64,000 bases of DNA, from NCBI RefSeq assembly GCF_040436345.1, contig NC_133219.1, forward strand, positions 21,479,458 through 21,543,457, given 5' to 3'. Under the pieces are notes generated by a model that saw nothing but the letters and a program-made list of their open reading frames with translations, was not told where the DNA came from and did no database searches. Positions 12,367 through 26,400 of the stretch are shown piece after piece (position 1 is the stretch's first letter; each line of letters opens with the position of its first letter). The position numbers and the translations under genes are program-made. This DNA comes from Pagrus major (taxonomy: Eukaryota > Chordata > Actinopteri > Spariformes > Sparidae).

Positions 12367-15300
12367 CTTGTATTACCTGGAAAAAACAGAGAAAATCTTA
12401 AATGGACGTGAAGTAAAACACTCCAGATGTCCTCCACAGAGGGTCCTACACAGAGATAAGATTATCTATTATGAAACAGCTCATTTATATGGGACTGACA
12501 TTGACCAAAGACATTGCAACAGGTCAGAGCCAATGAGTGCCATCGCTAGTTATCACGTAGAGCTGCAGCCTCAATGTCGAAACTTTGAAAACTGTGCCAG
12601 AAAGCATTGGGACAGGATTTATTCTCTTTGCCCCACATTGTGAGAACCTCTGAGCCAAATGACCACACTAACAGACTAAATGGCAATTTAAGTCAGATAT
12701 TAAATAATGTGTCCTCCTCATGTCTTGTACATGTACTACAGACAGTGAAATAATGCCATCTAGTGTGTGTGTTTCACATCACTAGAAAAATACTAAACTG
12801 TCTGTTATGGTGACAAGTTGCACCTTCAGATAACAACACTGCCAAAAGTAATCAATCAGTTCAACATATCTGTAGAGATACAAGGTGAAAGCATAAACTA
12901 GTGACACATTCACTGACATAAAATCGTATTAGATTAAGATCTGCTCGTCTAGCAGAGTCTCAGACTGACCTCTGATTTTTAAGATAACTTTGGTCAAGAT
13001 TTCTGTGGAGCAAAGTTCACAAGACTTACAAAACTACAGTGTGGTAATATGAAGTGGCAAAGTCTTTGCTCTGGATTACGCAGTTTCAAATTCAAGCACC
13101 GCAAGAAGTACATTTCAGTCTATAAAACGGCCCAGAAAGGAGACATTACCTCTGAAAAAACAGTCTTAAGTTGTATGTTCTAGTAAAACATGAGAAGTCC
13201 TACAGTCCCACAAGAAAAACTGAAAATCCACAGTAAAGTCTCAGTATGTAAAGATGACATCCAGGAGACAACAATTCATGCTCGTAGCTGTTTGTTTAGC
13301 TTTTAGCTCGAGCCAATCATAGTGGAGGAGCAGATGACTGACTCTGATGACTCTGTTGACCAAACAATAAAAGTCGAGGAGCCTGCTCACATCAAATGGG
13401 GGCTACAGGCTAATCCATCTCTAAGTCATGTGTTTGTCTCAAACATATTCACCACACTGCACATCCCTGAAGGCTGGTGAATACAGCTCGCTTCTGTCAG
13501 CATGTAAATCCTCTCTAAGTGTCCGTGGTAAAGTATTTTAAATGAAACTGACATTCTTTCATGTTCAGTGATTATTTAACAGTCAGCTGACACAGAAGAT
13601 GAGCTGTAACGAATCAAAGAACAAACAACCTTCTGTGTGCAAATCCTTCTACAACACATGCAGTCCTTATAGCAGTTTATGACAACAAAGGACACCCTAC
13701 ACAAGTCTGTTTACACTTTACACACTGCAACACAACATGAAAACATTTTGTAAATGATAGCTACCTTCTCCTGGGACAGAGCTGACGTGCATCAACTTGA
13801 CAATAGATGTCAGGACAGACCTGAGTCAACCTTTGCCCGGTGCCTGTTGCCCCTGAAGAAACTATCAGCCTATAGGGGACTTGCATTAGTACATACCCAG
13901 CTCCCCTTCACTCACGCCTCATCAAGAGCAATAGAAACTTACGCAATCCCTGTGATCACAGGCTGCCTCGACCTGTTAAAGATCCACCGACAGTTCTGAC
14001 CGAAGGTTAGGGCTGCCCGAGGTGAAGAGGACCTGGAACCTGACACACATACAAGACTGCAGCTGAACCTGTTTGTTTACAGTAATTAAAATAGCTAACA
14101 ACTGTTGGCACTGGCGACAGTCCAAACATTTACAAGTATAAAGATCACAGGATCCTATAAAGCTTAAGTAGGCTGCAGGGGGGTTTATTATCTCACATCT
14201 CCATTCTTTATCAGAGACCAGCACAATGAGGCCTTAATGATAGAGGATTTAATGATAACACTAGATACGCTGTCTCAGGTTTATGGGCACAGATGAGACT
14301 TTGACCCATAAAAAAAGTTATTTAACAGCTGAACAAAACTTGTGCAACTCTCAAGAAATGATATTTTTTCTTACGTAGTGTTGGAGACACCTTTAACCTC
14401 AATTTTGCGTAAGAGAAATCAGTAAGGGACAATGATTACTGACCAAAAATCAAATTCTGTAATCATCTCAGTAAATCAATAAATAGACCTTGTTTCCACT
14501 TTTGTGCTGAGCAAAATATGTCTGACAGCTGCGTGTGATAGCCGTAATCATGGAGGTTAGCGTTGTTTTTTTTAAAGTAAATGCAGGGGAAAGCTCAACC
14601 ACCTTCCTCAAATGACCTCTAGTTACCTTTTATTCATGAGTAATTCAGTGACCTCGAACCACGGTCAATGAATCACACCACCCAGTCACACCATATCTGT
14701 CCCCGTCACCCGACCCTCACTGATAATATCTGGGCACATGCCATCTGCGGTGCCATCGATGGATGTCAGCAATGCTAAGAGGTAGGTGGCAATAGCGTGA
14801 TAAGGGCTGAGATAATGCCACTGATGTACAATAAAATAATTTTTATTTTGCTGTTACATTGTTGTATGATTTTAGGGTCTTCCCTTCAATATGGCAGCGA
14901 GCTCACTGATTAACAGACACTGAAAAACAGATCTACATGATTAAATCATTAGTTATATTGTGAGGACAGCCAAACACAGGTCACTGTGATTAAAACTTTT
15001 GTTAAAGCCCAGGCCCACCCTGTGAAGAGTCACACCTCAACAATCACAAATAAAAACTTGTTCCAGAATCTCAGCTGACTCGTCCTCTTGCTCTTTCATC
15101 ATTACAATAGCAATCTAAATATTCAGTGTATTATTTTTACCCAGGAAGCCTGTATTCAACCAGCCTTTTGCCCGGAAACGATTGTGTAATGAGCCTGTGC
15201 AGATCTGCTCACACAGACCAGTGAGTGGGGCTTCCCCTTTTTTTTTTTCTTTCACACTGACAGCCTACAGTATAGAAAACATGTCACAAGTTATGTTTTA

Positions 15301-15486
15301 ATATGCAGTGTTGGTAATGAAGAGATACAACTCAAGGACTTTTCAAGAGCAAAGTATTTCTAAACCACGTGCTGTAGGTAATAAATATCTTATTCCTTTG
15401 AGGTTCATTGAGAACCACGACCATTTCCCTCCCTTTTTCACAAATATTTTTCAATGTCATGTTTCTAAAGTAAATACATACTTTAA

Positions 15487-16455
15487 AAGGGACAGTTCAC
15501 CCAAAATTTAAAAAAAAAACATTTTTATTCTCTTACCTTTAGTGCTGTTTATCCTTCTAGATTGTTAGATTGATGGTAGATTGATTGATAGATTGGTCTT
15601 AGTTGCCAAGTACTGGAAATGTGGCGCGCAGAGATTGTATCATCTCTCAAATAAAATGGAACCAGAAAAGTGCCAAAAAATACATTTGAAAAACTCAACA
15701 GCGGTGTCTCTTTACAGAAATCAAGACCCATTACATGTTACTCAAGGTCATACACAGACCTCGTTGAGAGCACACTCATGTAGGAACTATTCTTTTTCAT
15801 ATCACATTGCAGAAGGAAGCGTGCATCAGTATTCGTTCCGCATGCGTCTCTGTTGGTTTCAGTTTTGGTTCCTGTGCTGCTGCAAGTAATAGCAGTGCTA
15901 CTTGTTATATTTAGTTGTTTGATCATGATTAAAGTGGTACTCCTATGCACTGGGCCTTGTGCTTGATTGTGTGTGTTCTTTATTTTGTTATCTAGATTAT
16001 ATTCCACTGTCCATTTCATTTTACCACTTCTGAATGAATGTGGAGGAAACACTGCAACACCTCATGGATGAGAGGCAACCTAACTCGTGTTACAGCTTAG
16101 CCGAGGAGGAAGCCATTAATGTTTACATCCTGCGCTGTCACTAACACACGCCTCCCGTCCATGAGTAAGATGCACGCTTCCTTCTGCACAGGGATATTGT
16201 GTAATTCGGTAGAGAGAAAATACTTTCTACATGAAGCTGCTCACAACAAACACTGTGGATTATTTCAAGTAACCGGGTCATGACTTCTAGAAAGAGACAT
16301 GGCTGTTGAGTTTTTCAAATGTATTTTTAGTGCTATCTAGTTACGTTATATTAGAGAGAAGGCAGACAACTCACACTAAAACAATCTAGATGGATAAATA
16401 ACACTACAGGAAAGATGAACAATATCCATTTTTGATTTTGGGGTGAACTGTCCCT
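15487..16455. mobile_element. Non-autonomous DNA transposon with long terminal inverted repeats (TTAA-flanked)
   Basis: Starts AAGGGACAGTTCACCC and ends GGGTGAACTGTCCCT. TTAA sits immediately outside both ends (15483-15486 and 16456-16459), fitting a target duplication. Inverted similarity runs at least 300 bp inward from each end: a TTTGAAAAACTCAACAGC block near 15685-15702 pairs with its complement near 16300-16325, and a GCAGAAGGAAGCGTGCA block near 15810 pairs with one near 16165-16185. No transposase. TTAA targets are typical of piggyBac and Kolobok families; which one is unresolved. Confidence 0.8.
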
Positions 16456-16994
16456 TTAATCATTATCAGAAAAAAGAAGCATTTTCTTGCTTAATAATTA
16501 TTAAAGTGGGATATAAAAGTGTATTGATAAAGAACAAACATACTTGTTACTAGTTTTAATGCTCCCACGTGGAGTTACTTGATATACATCTATGTTTTAA
16601 TGTGTTTTTGTACATTTGTATGTACGTATGTTTGACATTTATTGTTTGTTTCATTTTCAGGATGTTTTAATTTGTTACTTATGTGGTAATTGTCTACGAT
16701 GACTGATATTTATTTGGCTCAGGTGTTGTCCACGACAAAAACATTACGTCTCTAAACTTAGTGCCAATCATGTGTGTGAAATCATCCTTGTTTTCTACAT
16801 TTTTTCATGGAACATGTGCATAAAAAAATGTATAATCTTTTTTTCTGAGAAGAATCACACTCATAAAAATTCCTCTCGTTGTCTAGATTAAGCTCCTCAT
16901 TGTATTGTGTAACTGGTAGTTGTCTTATCCGCTGACAAGAATCAGATTAAAGAACTGAATTGAGTTTTCAGCTTTCCATATTAGAAATAGTGTC

Positions 16995-17000
16995 TTTATT
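16995..17000 (-). other. Candidate polyadenylation signal of hint2
   Basis: AATAAA on the minus strand, about 220 bases downstream of the hint2 stop codon, the first canonical hexamer after the gene. Confidence 0.55.
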
Positions 17001-17220
17001 TGAAGCTGTATCCAACATAAAGTCTTTACTCAAGATCAACATATTTACAAGTCATGTTCTGTGTGATGAAGCAAGTTTTTTTTTTAAGAATATGAACGTC
17101 TGGATGAACGACACCCATCATGTATCACGTCATGCTCGTGGGATTGAACACATGAAAGCAGCCTGAAAAGGCAAAGAGGCAGGAAAGACTAACAGACACA
17201 TTAACACGAGGATGAAACCA

Positions 17221-18344
<1,124 letters not shown>

Positions 18345-18987
18345 AGCTAGCTAGCTAACTAGCTATTTGTTTTACGTAGTAACTATATCAGGGTTGTCTG
18401 TCAGGTTTGACACACCAGTGGGCAGTCCGGCAAACTCGTTCACACGAAACTCTGTACAGTATGTTAACGCTGCCTTCGCGTAACCCCGTGTAACGTTTCT
18501 GTAATGAAAATAATGTGCAAAAAGTTGACACTTTTGCCATAGATTGTTTGATTTGACTCCATGGCTCATCGTCTCCTCACTTTACACCTACACGTGTACA
18601 TTTAGGTTCCCAAAATCGTATTATTTACAGCATTAATGTTGTGTTAGTCTCAAATTTACGACATTTTTTAATGCACCCAAAGGCGGCATTTTCAACGGGC
18701 TCAAGGGTCGCTTCAAGAGCCTCAACGTTCTTCAATGCTAGCTATGATGCTAACATTAGCTACGTGATAGTAAATCACATTATTTATGGCCTTAAACTGA
18801 AATAAACTAGAATAATTCGTTTTTCGTGTCCCAGTTCATACATGGGGATATATATTTAGACAGAAACATGGTCGAAAAGGTAGTTAATTACTTTTTTGTT
18901 ATGACTTTCCGCACAGTAGAGGGCGCTCACATGAGAGGCTGCTGGTTCATATGTCAACGGACCGGAAGTTGAAATCACACGAGAAAC
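18345..18987. promoter_or_regulatory. Shared divergent promoter region of hint2 and mrps30
   Basis: 643 bp separate the two start codons, which point away from each other. No other gene is here. The segment next to hint2 carries repeated CTAGCTAGCTAACTAGCT. Two nuclear genes for mitochondrial proteins sharing one intergenic control region is a common vertebrate arrangement; bidirectional activity is inferred from geometry only. Confidence 0.6.
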
Positions 18988-21829
18988 ATGGCGGCCCGCA
19001 CTCGGCTGCCCTTGCTGTTCCCCAAAAACCTGCCTCCTTTTAGAAACCAGAGGCTTGTCCACACCGACGCTGCGGCCAAGGAACCCGCGTATCCCCCCGT
19101 CGTCCCCTCTCTCACGGCTAAAAGCAAATCTGCCCTGCGGCGACAGGTGGAGGAACATGTGCAAAAGGTGTGTGCATCTCCAGTGGAGGAGAAGCTCGCC
19201 CTCATCACTCGTATCCAGCGGGAGAAATATGTGGTTTACCCCCAGACCTTTGCACGGAACGCAGACAGATGGTACCAGCACTTTACCAAGACCGCATATA
19301 TCCCGGGCCTGCCTGAAAAATTCACCCTGGGCCAGGAGCACACCGGGGGGGAGGAGGGCTCGCCGCCAGCCGCAGCTCAAACCACAGTGCCCGGGATAGA
19401 AAATGATGCGTTCGCGGACATCCGCTCCCTGGTCAGTCGTGTGATTTTACAGGAGCGCTGGCACCTAAAGAAACGCAGACCTTTCCTGTACAGAGAGCAG
19501 GAGCACATGGTCGGACCTTTACTGAGAAACCTGGTGTCTGGTCTCACCTACAGCCTGGCCAAATACAACCCACTGCTCCCCCTCTCCAGTCTAGGTATGG
19601 TCACTCGTCCATTGACATCAGTGGTGTATTTAGCTGCCTTGTCATCCACTTTGGCTTTCCAGAGCCATAATTTCAAGACTTTTTGCTTATTGAAAACTGC
19701 ATTTTAAGTAACATTGTGCAGGTGGCTGGTTAGTTAGCTATATGGACCATTAAACATATTTTTATGATTGTTTTCACTGAGTAATCACAGATCAAATAGA
19801 GTAGATTCAACACCTCTACATCAACAATGTGACATGATTACTGTTGGTTTAATTAACTCACAGCATTCATAGTTCATTTGAGTTTAGTGCTGAAGTGACA
19901 GGTCATATTAATCGTGTAGTGTATCAACAAAAAATAACATGGCAACAACTTGCTAATCGATTTACTACTGCAAGCTTCTGAAATGTGAGGATTTGCTTCT
20001 TTTCTGTGTGTTTATAATACTTTAAATTGAATCTGTATCACTGTGCATTGATATTTGGCTCAGCAAAATGTTTCACAGACATGACTGTTTCATCTCTGCA
20101 AGTCACATTGTTTGTGTCTCTCTGTCAGATTTTAATCCCCAGGTTAACTTCTACTGGAGGAGAGGACAGAGAATCATCCCAAAGGGGCACCGAAGACGCC
20201 ATCTAGAGCCAACCAGGTTCCAGATCGATGACCGCCCGCACAGTCAGATCAGGATAACTCAACAGCTGCCACAGGTAGCACTCATTTTCAGACCATGGAG
20301 TAAATGTAGAAAAAAATCTCATGGTATTTTCATCCCTAAAACCCTTATGATTACGGGTTGCGCCAAGTGATCGATATATTTCATTCCTTGGTTTGGTTTT
20401 CGAGCAAAATCATAGCACATTATTTAAGGACACAAATAATTTAAACAAACACTTAGAAATGTTATGAATTGTTCCAGCACTTGATCATGACACACTTCTG
20501 TGATATATCTCATAGAAGAGAAAGAAAGTATTTATAACTGTTTGTGTTTATTGTCATTTATGTCAGTTTTGTTCTAATCACTTTTTGTCTTTTTTAATTT
20601 CTTGTAGTTTGCCCCGCTGGAGGCCTGCTATGATGCTGAAGTTCCAGAGATCACATTAGCTCCGAATGTGATGCCTATGTTCAGAAAACAGTATGACAAC
20701 CATATCTTTACAGGTAATATAAGCTACAAGAGATCAGTCTCATCCACTGACTTCATCCTGACAAAGTTATTTTGGAGAAGCCAAAATAATCTGTAAATTT
20801 AGCATGTTGTGTTATGGCCACATGTTATGAGTTGATTTCTCATTGTTCAGGTACCTCTTGGTGTCACTAGGGGACGCCATCATGCAGATGTTGATTGTTC
20901 ATTCATATGAATGAAAAACTCTTTACTTGACGTAATGTACTTTTCTCCAAGTCAGAGTGTATGAGATGGTTGTTTTCTCCGAGAACATTCCCACTTGGCT
21001 AACACACGTTTTTGTTTTCTTGTATACTGTATGTTCAAGGTTAAGTGATGTCCTGCTTAGATTAGTAACACGTCTCTTAATATGCAGCCGCTGCAAAAAA
21101 AAAAGTGTAAATTAACTCCATCCTCTTGGTCTCGTTGTCAGGTGCTAAGCTACCAGACCCAGCACGCTACGGTCACACCCAGTTCCACCTGGTGCCGGAC
21201 CGATACCACAGAGACCGGATGGCACGGAAGCAGCAGTCAGATCAGGTGGAGGTCTTTCTCAGAGCCAACGGACTCGCCAGCCTCTTTGCCTGGACAGGAG
21301 CCCAGGCCATGTACCAAGGTGAGTCATCAACACAGAAACGAGATGCGTCTCTTCTACAGCTTTTTTTGTCTGTTTTATGTTTATCTGTCTATGTTTAAAA
21401 TATGAGTTGATATCCTGGTTTGTAAATATTTGATTAAAAATCTGTGTTATCAAACTGTATTTCAGCAGTGCAGTGTTCAACATATCCTGATATCTCACTG
21501 TCCGCATGTGGCCAAATACATGTATATTTTAACAATGTTAAAGTGGACCTTCCTTCTCGCTTCTTGCAGGTTTCTGGAACCACGAGGACGTCACCAGGCC
21601 TTTCGTGTCCCAGGCTGTGATCACAGACGGCCAGTTCTTCTCCTTCTTCTGCTACCAGCTCAACACAGTGGCCCTCTCTGTGGAGACAGATGCCAACAAC
21701 CCCAGAAAGAACCTCATGTGGGGCACTGAAAGCCTGCGACTGTACGAGAGTGTGCAGGACGGAGAGGTGGTGGGTCTGAACGATGGCGTCGTCAAGCTCC
21801 TGGTTCAGTTCCTCATGAACCAGCCTTAG
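18988..21829 (+). CDS. mrps30: mrps30 (mL65), mitochondrial ribosomal protein
   Basis: Component of the mitochondrial ribosome, historically named S30 but placed on the large subunit as mL65 in structures. Five exons: 18988-19594, 20129-20274, 20608-20713, 21142-21318, 21570-21829, in phase throughout, giving 431 residues, close to the human length of about 439. Recognised from [17 protein letters not shown] near the N-terminus, [12 protein letters not shown], the Arg-rich block after [18 protein letters not shown], and the C-terminal [10 protein letters not shown] / [14 protein letters not shown] region. The start ATG lies in a Kozak-like context (aacATGgcg) and is followed by a basic leader. 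AATAAA at 22112-22117 follows the stop. Confidence 0.95.
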
Positions 21830-22056
21830 AGTTCTTAGGAATCAGTATTTGCCTCTTTGAAGAAATGTCTTGAGGAAATAACTCCTTGAGTTTATGTTCT
21901 TCAAGGCATTGAACGATGCAAGAAATCAAGAGAAAGAGCAACATGGCAAAAATGAGGAAGCTTTGCCAGATTGTATAAAACGTAATGTGTAAAAAAGAAG
22001 AAACATTTGTGTTTAGCAGTGTGACAAAGTCCTGGAAAAATACTGTATGCACATCT

Positions 22057-22059
<3 letters not shown>

Positions 22060-22089
<30 letters not shown>
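22060..22089. repeat. (ATT)n microsatellite
   Basis: About ten uninterrupted ATT units in the mrps30 3' UTR. Confidence 0.95.
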
Positions 22090-22111
22090 GTGCAGACTGT
22101 AGTTATGCAAA

Positions 22112-22117
22112 AATAAA
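22112..22117 (+). other. Polyadenylation signal of mrps30
   Basis: AATAAA about 285 bases after the mrps30 stop, just beyond an (ATT)n tract. Confidence 0.65.
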
Positions 22118-22904
22118 ACCATACTTTTCAAATTGATGCTCTAGTGTGTTTGTCGGTGCTTCCTACTAAAATTTTAACATTTTTACCATAACGTAAGACA
22201 TCTTTTTACTCATGTGACCACTTTTTCACAAAGTGGCTCACAGATTTAGAGTTACATCCTTGTAACGTTTGTTAACAAGTAACATGGACTCGTGATGGAG
22301 TAAATAAAAATAGGACCCAAATCGATGCAGCAGAGCCATAGATATCTCTTTCATTTTCACATATTTTGAGTTGTCAAAACTACATTACCCATAATGCAGT
22401 TCTGGTGCATTATGCTAGTAGTGGCAAATATAGCCTCGAGCAGAGATTAATACAGTGGGAAAGAGGTCTCCAAAGTCCAAACCTCCAGATTTGTGAAAAC
22501 TTTCAAACTTCAATCCAACCAATGCTGACTCAAGTGACATACATCTGTTTTCATATGTCCATACCTGCTAAGATGAAGTGTACTATGCAAGTTGGATGTA
22601 ACTGAAACAAACACAGTAACAGTGACCTGTGTGGTTTTAATTTTGCTTGTTTACATATACAGTAACACCTTATATATTAAATTCAGGTTGACAACTAAAG
22701 ACACAGTTGAAGTCATGATTAGTAGACAATATGATTTTTGTGACCATCTTCTGTTACATTAACATGAAAAAGACACTTAAGCATTTGCATTTATGATGAT
22801 ATATCTTGATATTACATGCTATTAAGGTAATATACAGCATGTTCAGCACATACTGCTGCAAGAACAAACTCTAAAATGTGATAAAAAGTTGTTGTAAGCA
22901 CAGT

Positions 22905-23095
22905 GTAAGAGTGTAAGGCACTGCTAACAAACCATAATGCATAAAAACCAGAAGTAGAGGAGGAGTTGAGGTTGAAGGTGTTGCCAAAAAGAAGAAAATG
23001 CACTTCCGTTTTGACAGAAAGGCATACGGATGTGTATCGGTTTTGCCACAGGAAGTGAGGGGGTTCAAGACTTAAAAAAACGTAAAGGCTTTGTT
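22905..23095. repeat. Repeat copy A, shared with the emb intron
   Basis: Shares CCACAGGAAGTGAGGGGGTT, the AAGGCACTGCT / CATAA block and GGTTGAAGG...GTTGCCA-type sequence, in the same order and orientation, with 24830-25075. Similarity is patchy, so the copies are old. It lies in the presumed emb 3' UTR or flank. Confidence 0.7.
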
Positions 23096-23453
23096 CCCTT
23101 GGGGATCATGACAACACTGTCACATTGTGTGTTAGAAGCTGCATGTGAAATGATTATTAAGTGTTGGTTATTGCACTTGAAAATATTTTGATTGTATTAG
23201 ATTTCATATTCACAAAAATAGTCGATGAGATATTGCTTTGAAGCTCTGTCATTTGAAAATAATCAAAACAGTTTTAAAGAAACTGGGATCTGTCGAAAGT
23301 ATTCAAACTTTCCGTTGTCTCATTGAAGAACTTCCCTCTAATCCATTATTTTCTCCCTGCGTCCTGATGAAGACATAAACATATTTATCATGAAAAACAG
23401 CAAATACATGCATCAAACATAAAAAAGTAAAGCTAGCACATTGTCCGTAGTAC

Positions 23454-26400
23454 TCACAGTGTGTTACTTTGGTCATTCGTCTCATTTCCTGAGAATAAGG
23501 CAGATCGTTTCAAGTTAGAAGACAACATAACTGCGACAAACACTGACATGAACAGGAGCATCCGTGTGCTGTCTGACTACCTGCTGCGTAGTTCTTCTTG
23601 GACCGACTCCTCTCGTAGAGCAGAATGGCGGCGACCAGGATGATCACCTCCACCACGATGGCTATGAAGGGCTTCAGAGGCTCGAAGAAGGTGATGACCT
23701 TCGAGTAACAGTAACAGTACCACACTGCATTCAAAACCTTATCATATCACCATTAGACATTGTATTATGACACCATTAGATCAATACTGATGCATCATTT
23801 CATAAGTAGCATTTTACTACTTTATGTAACGTGCAGGTACTTTAGTCTTGTGGTTCCCAACCTAGGTATTGGGCCCCTCAAGGGTCACAAGATAATCTTA
23901 AAATACAATACATTGTGCATTGTATTTTAAAAGCTTGTGGCATATCTTTAGTTAAAATCTTGAAAGGTATCACGCAATTATAGCTGTTCGATAGATAAAA
24001 AGGGGTAATACAATATTCTGCATTGATTTCTGAATCCCTCTGAAATGCTGAGTAGAAGTATACATGAACATGAACATGAACATGAACAAAGACTTCGCAA
24101 ATGAATTGTATTTACTTACCTTCAGCTCCACATGGCCCATCGTGGTGCTGATGGGGTACACCGCAGCGCAGTAGTACAAGCCAGAGTCGGCCTCTGTCAG
24201 GTTGTGCACCAGCAGTTTGGTCTTCTCCGCTTGATTTTTGATTTCATACCTGTGAGGTTCTGCAGCAGGAAGAATCTGCTCCTGGGACAAACATCAGTGC
24301 TGCATGTCAGAAATGTGTTTAATGAAATACATTTCTCATCAGACTGTGGCCATCTTTATTGCGTTCTCAAGGGTTTAGGATTAAAGACCCCACGTTTTGC
24401 TCATTGCCAGGTTTATGTTTCTTATTTCATTTCGGGTGACTATAAGAAAATATTAACAAGCTTTAATGTTCAAAAATCACATTATTTTTCTCATATGGTT
24501 CATTGCCCAGTCTGCTCTGATTGGTCAGCTTTCACAAGCCTGAGCAGGCACTGCCAGTGCATACAATACACAGTACTTATGTAGCACTTAGACCTGTTTT
24601 TTTTTAATGAAAATGACATGGAAATCTCACTTACTACAATATGGGACCTTTAAGAAAATCATTTTACTGAGGTCTTTTACAGTAAAAAAAAAAAAAAAGC
24701 AGAATACAGCATGTGAGGGTTTTTAAAAAAGAAAAAAAGAAATTGAAAGTATTTTTAGACAGCATGTTACTGCGAGGACAAACATCCATTAAAAGCACAG
24801 CGTGAATGCTGAAGCACATTTCAAGAGTGAAAGCACTGCTCACAAATCATAATACCACCATAAATACCAGCAGTAAAGTTGAGGTTTATGTTGCTGCCAG
24901 AAAGAACAAAACAACACACTTCCTCTCTGACAGGTGTAAAAAAAGAAAAAAAAAGAAAAAAGAAAAGTACAGTGAGGTGAGGTGAGGTGAGAAGTCAACT
25001 GTATGATTTCAAATTTTCCACAGGAAGTGAGGGGGTTCAAGACTAACAAACAGGTTAATGCTTTGCTCTCTTAGCAGTGAAAGAAAATTACATTTTAAAC
25101 TTAAAAATGACAACTTTCTCGTGGCACTTATTGCACTTTGTTTTGGTGAAAATATTCTGATTATTTTTGCCTTGTCATTGAACAACTTCCCTCTTTTTGA
25201 AAATTAATTGAATGTTAAGTATTCAAATATTGATCTAAATATCAATCGATATACTACATTTAAACATCGACACAGACATCAGGATTTTTAGCATGACAAG
25301 ATTAGGACTGTAGTAGTGATATTGTCACTTTCGGGCTGATCTTTCAACTCTGCTCAGGTGTGGAAATATACATTAAGGGGGGGTCATCAAACTGTATGCA
25401 TTAAAGATGCAATGTGTAAAATCTAATCGCAACTACAGGTGTGGTTACAGATTGCAACCAACTGACCACCGCTGATACAGGACCCACTCCCTCCTTAGAT
25501 ATAAAAGGCTCATTCTAAGGTAACAAACACTCAACAAATCTTAGTTTCAGGTGATTAGAAACTAATGAAAATGTAATAATTAATATTACATTCAATTTCT
25601 GTCTTTGAGCAGTTCACCCACCTTGTCTGTACCATTCATCCTGTACCAGTTCCAGGTGCTCGGTTTCGGTTTGCTTTCCTCCATTTTACATAGAATCACT
25701 GCAGTGTCCCCCACATAGCCGACTATTGGCTTGTCTCGCACCTCACCCATATGTGGAGCTGGTGTACAACACAGACAAAGAGAACAATAATGAGAGAAGG
25801 CTGCATTTTGTACCATTCAAACATAGTTACACAGTGTAAATACTGATACTTAATATGAACAGGCAGCAGACGCTTAGGAAGCTGACAGCAGTACAAATGT
25901 TAGCTCGGAAAGGATGTGATCTGTACCTGCCAAAACAAAATCTATTCTTGCTTCATTTCCAAACAAGCATGAGTAATTTCCAAGGTTTTCTTCGCTCACA
26001 ATGTTGAACCTGTAAAGCAAAAATAGATGAATGTTGAATGTTAATTTTAAAAAAAGGTATATAACGTGATTCTTTCATCGAAACATGACAATTATTCAAT
26101 AAAAATGTGTTCAGATGTTTTACAATTTCACAAAAATAGTAGTGTAGTAGCTCAGCGTGATTTACTTTCATGTAAATTAATTAGTCTTTATTGCTATTAA
26201 ATTAAATGCAGATATCTTGACTGATAAAAGCCGGCTGCATATTTGAAATTAGGGATGCACGATATGGATTTTTTTCAGCCGATACCGATAACTGATCACA
26301 TTTTTGTATTTAAAAAATAAGCTCATAACCTGTAGTTTATGCACTCCTTTAGGGTAAATAGGGTAAGACGTAGCGGGCAAAGATGGATGATTTATTATTA

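Larger units (their letters stand above)
12367..17220. other. Intergenic region between acsbg2 and hint2
   Basis: About 4.85 kb with no convincing coding exon. It should hold the untranslated first exon(s) and promoter of the right-hand acsbg2 gene, since its ATG exon starts at a splice acceptor. It also holds the long-inverted-repeat element at 15487-16455 and the hint2 polyadenylation signal at 16995-17000. Frames at 12131-12643 and 13754-13999 have no family features. Confidence 0.65.
21830..23453. other. Convergent intergenic region between mrps30 and emb
   Basis: 3' UTR of mrps30 on one side and of emb on the other. It contains an (ATT)n microsatellite at about 22060-22089 and one copy of a repeat pair (about 22905-23095) also found inside emb at 24830-25075. 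No gene seen. Confidence 0.65.

Noticed and set aside
12131-12643. 170-codon plus-strand open frame
   Set aside because: It lies opposite acsbg2 exons 1 and 2, spans a poly-A run and has no family features.
18856-19380. 174-codon minus-strand frame opposite mrps30 exon 1
   Set aside because: Shadow of the mrps30 coding sequence; no homologous features.
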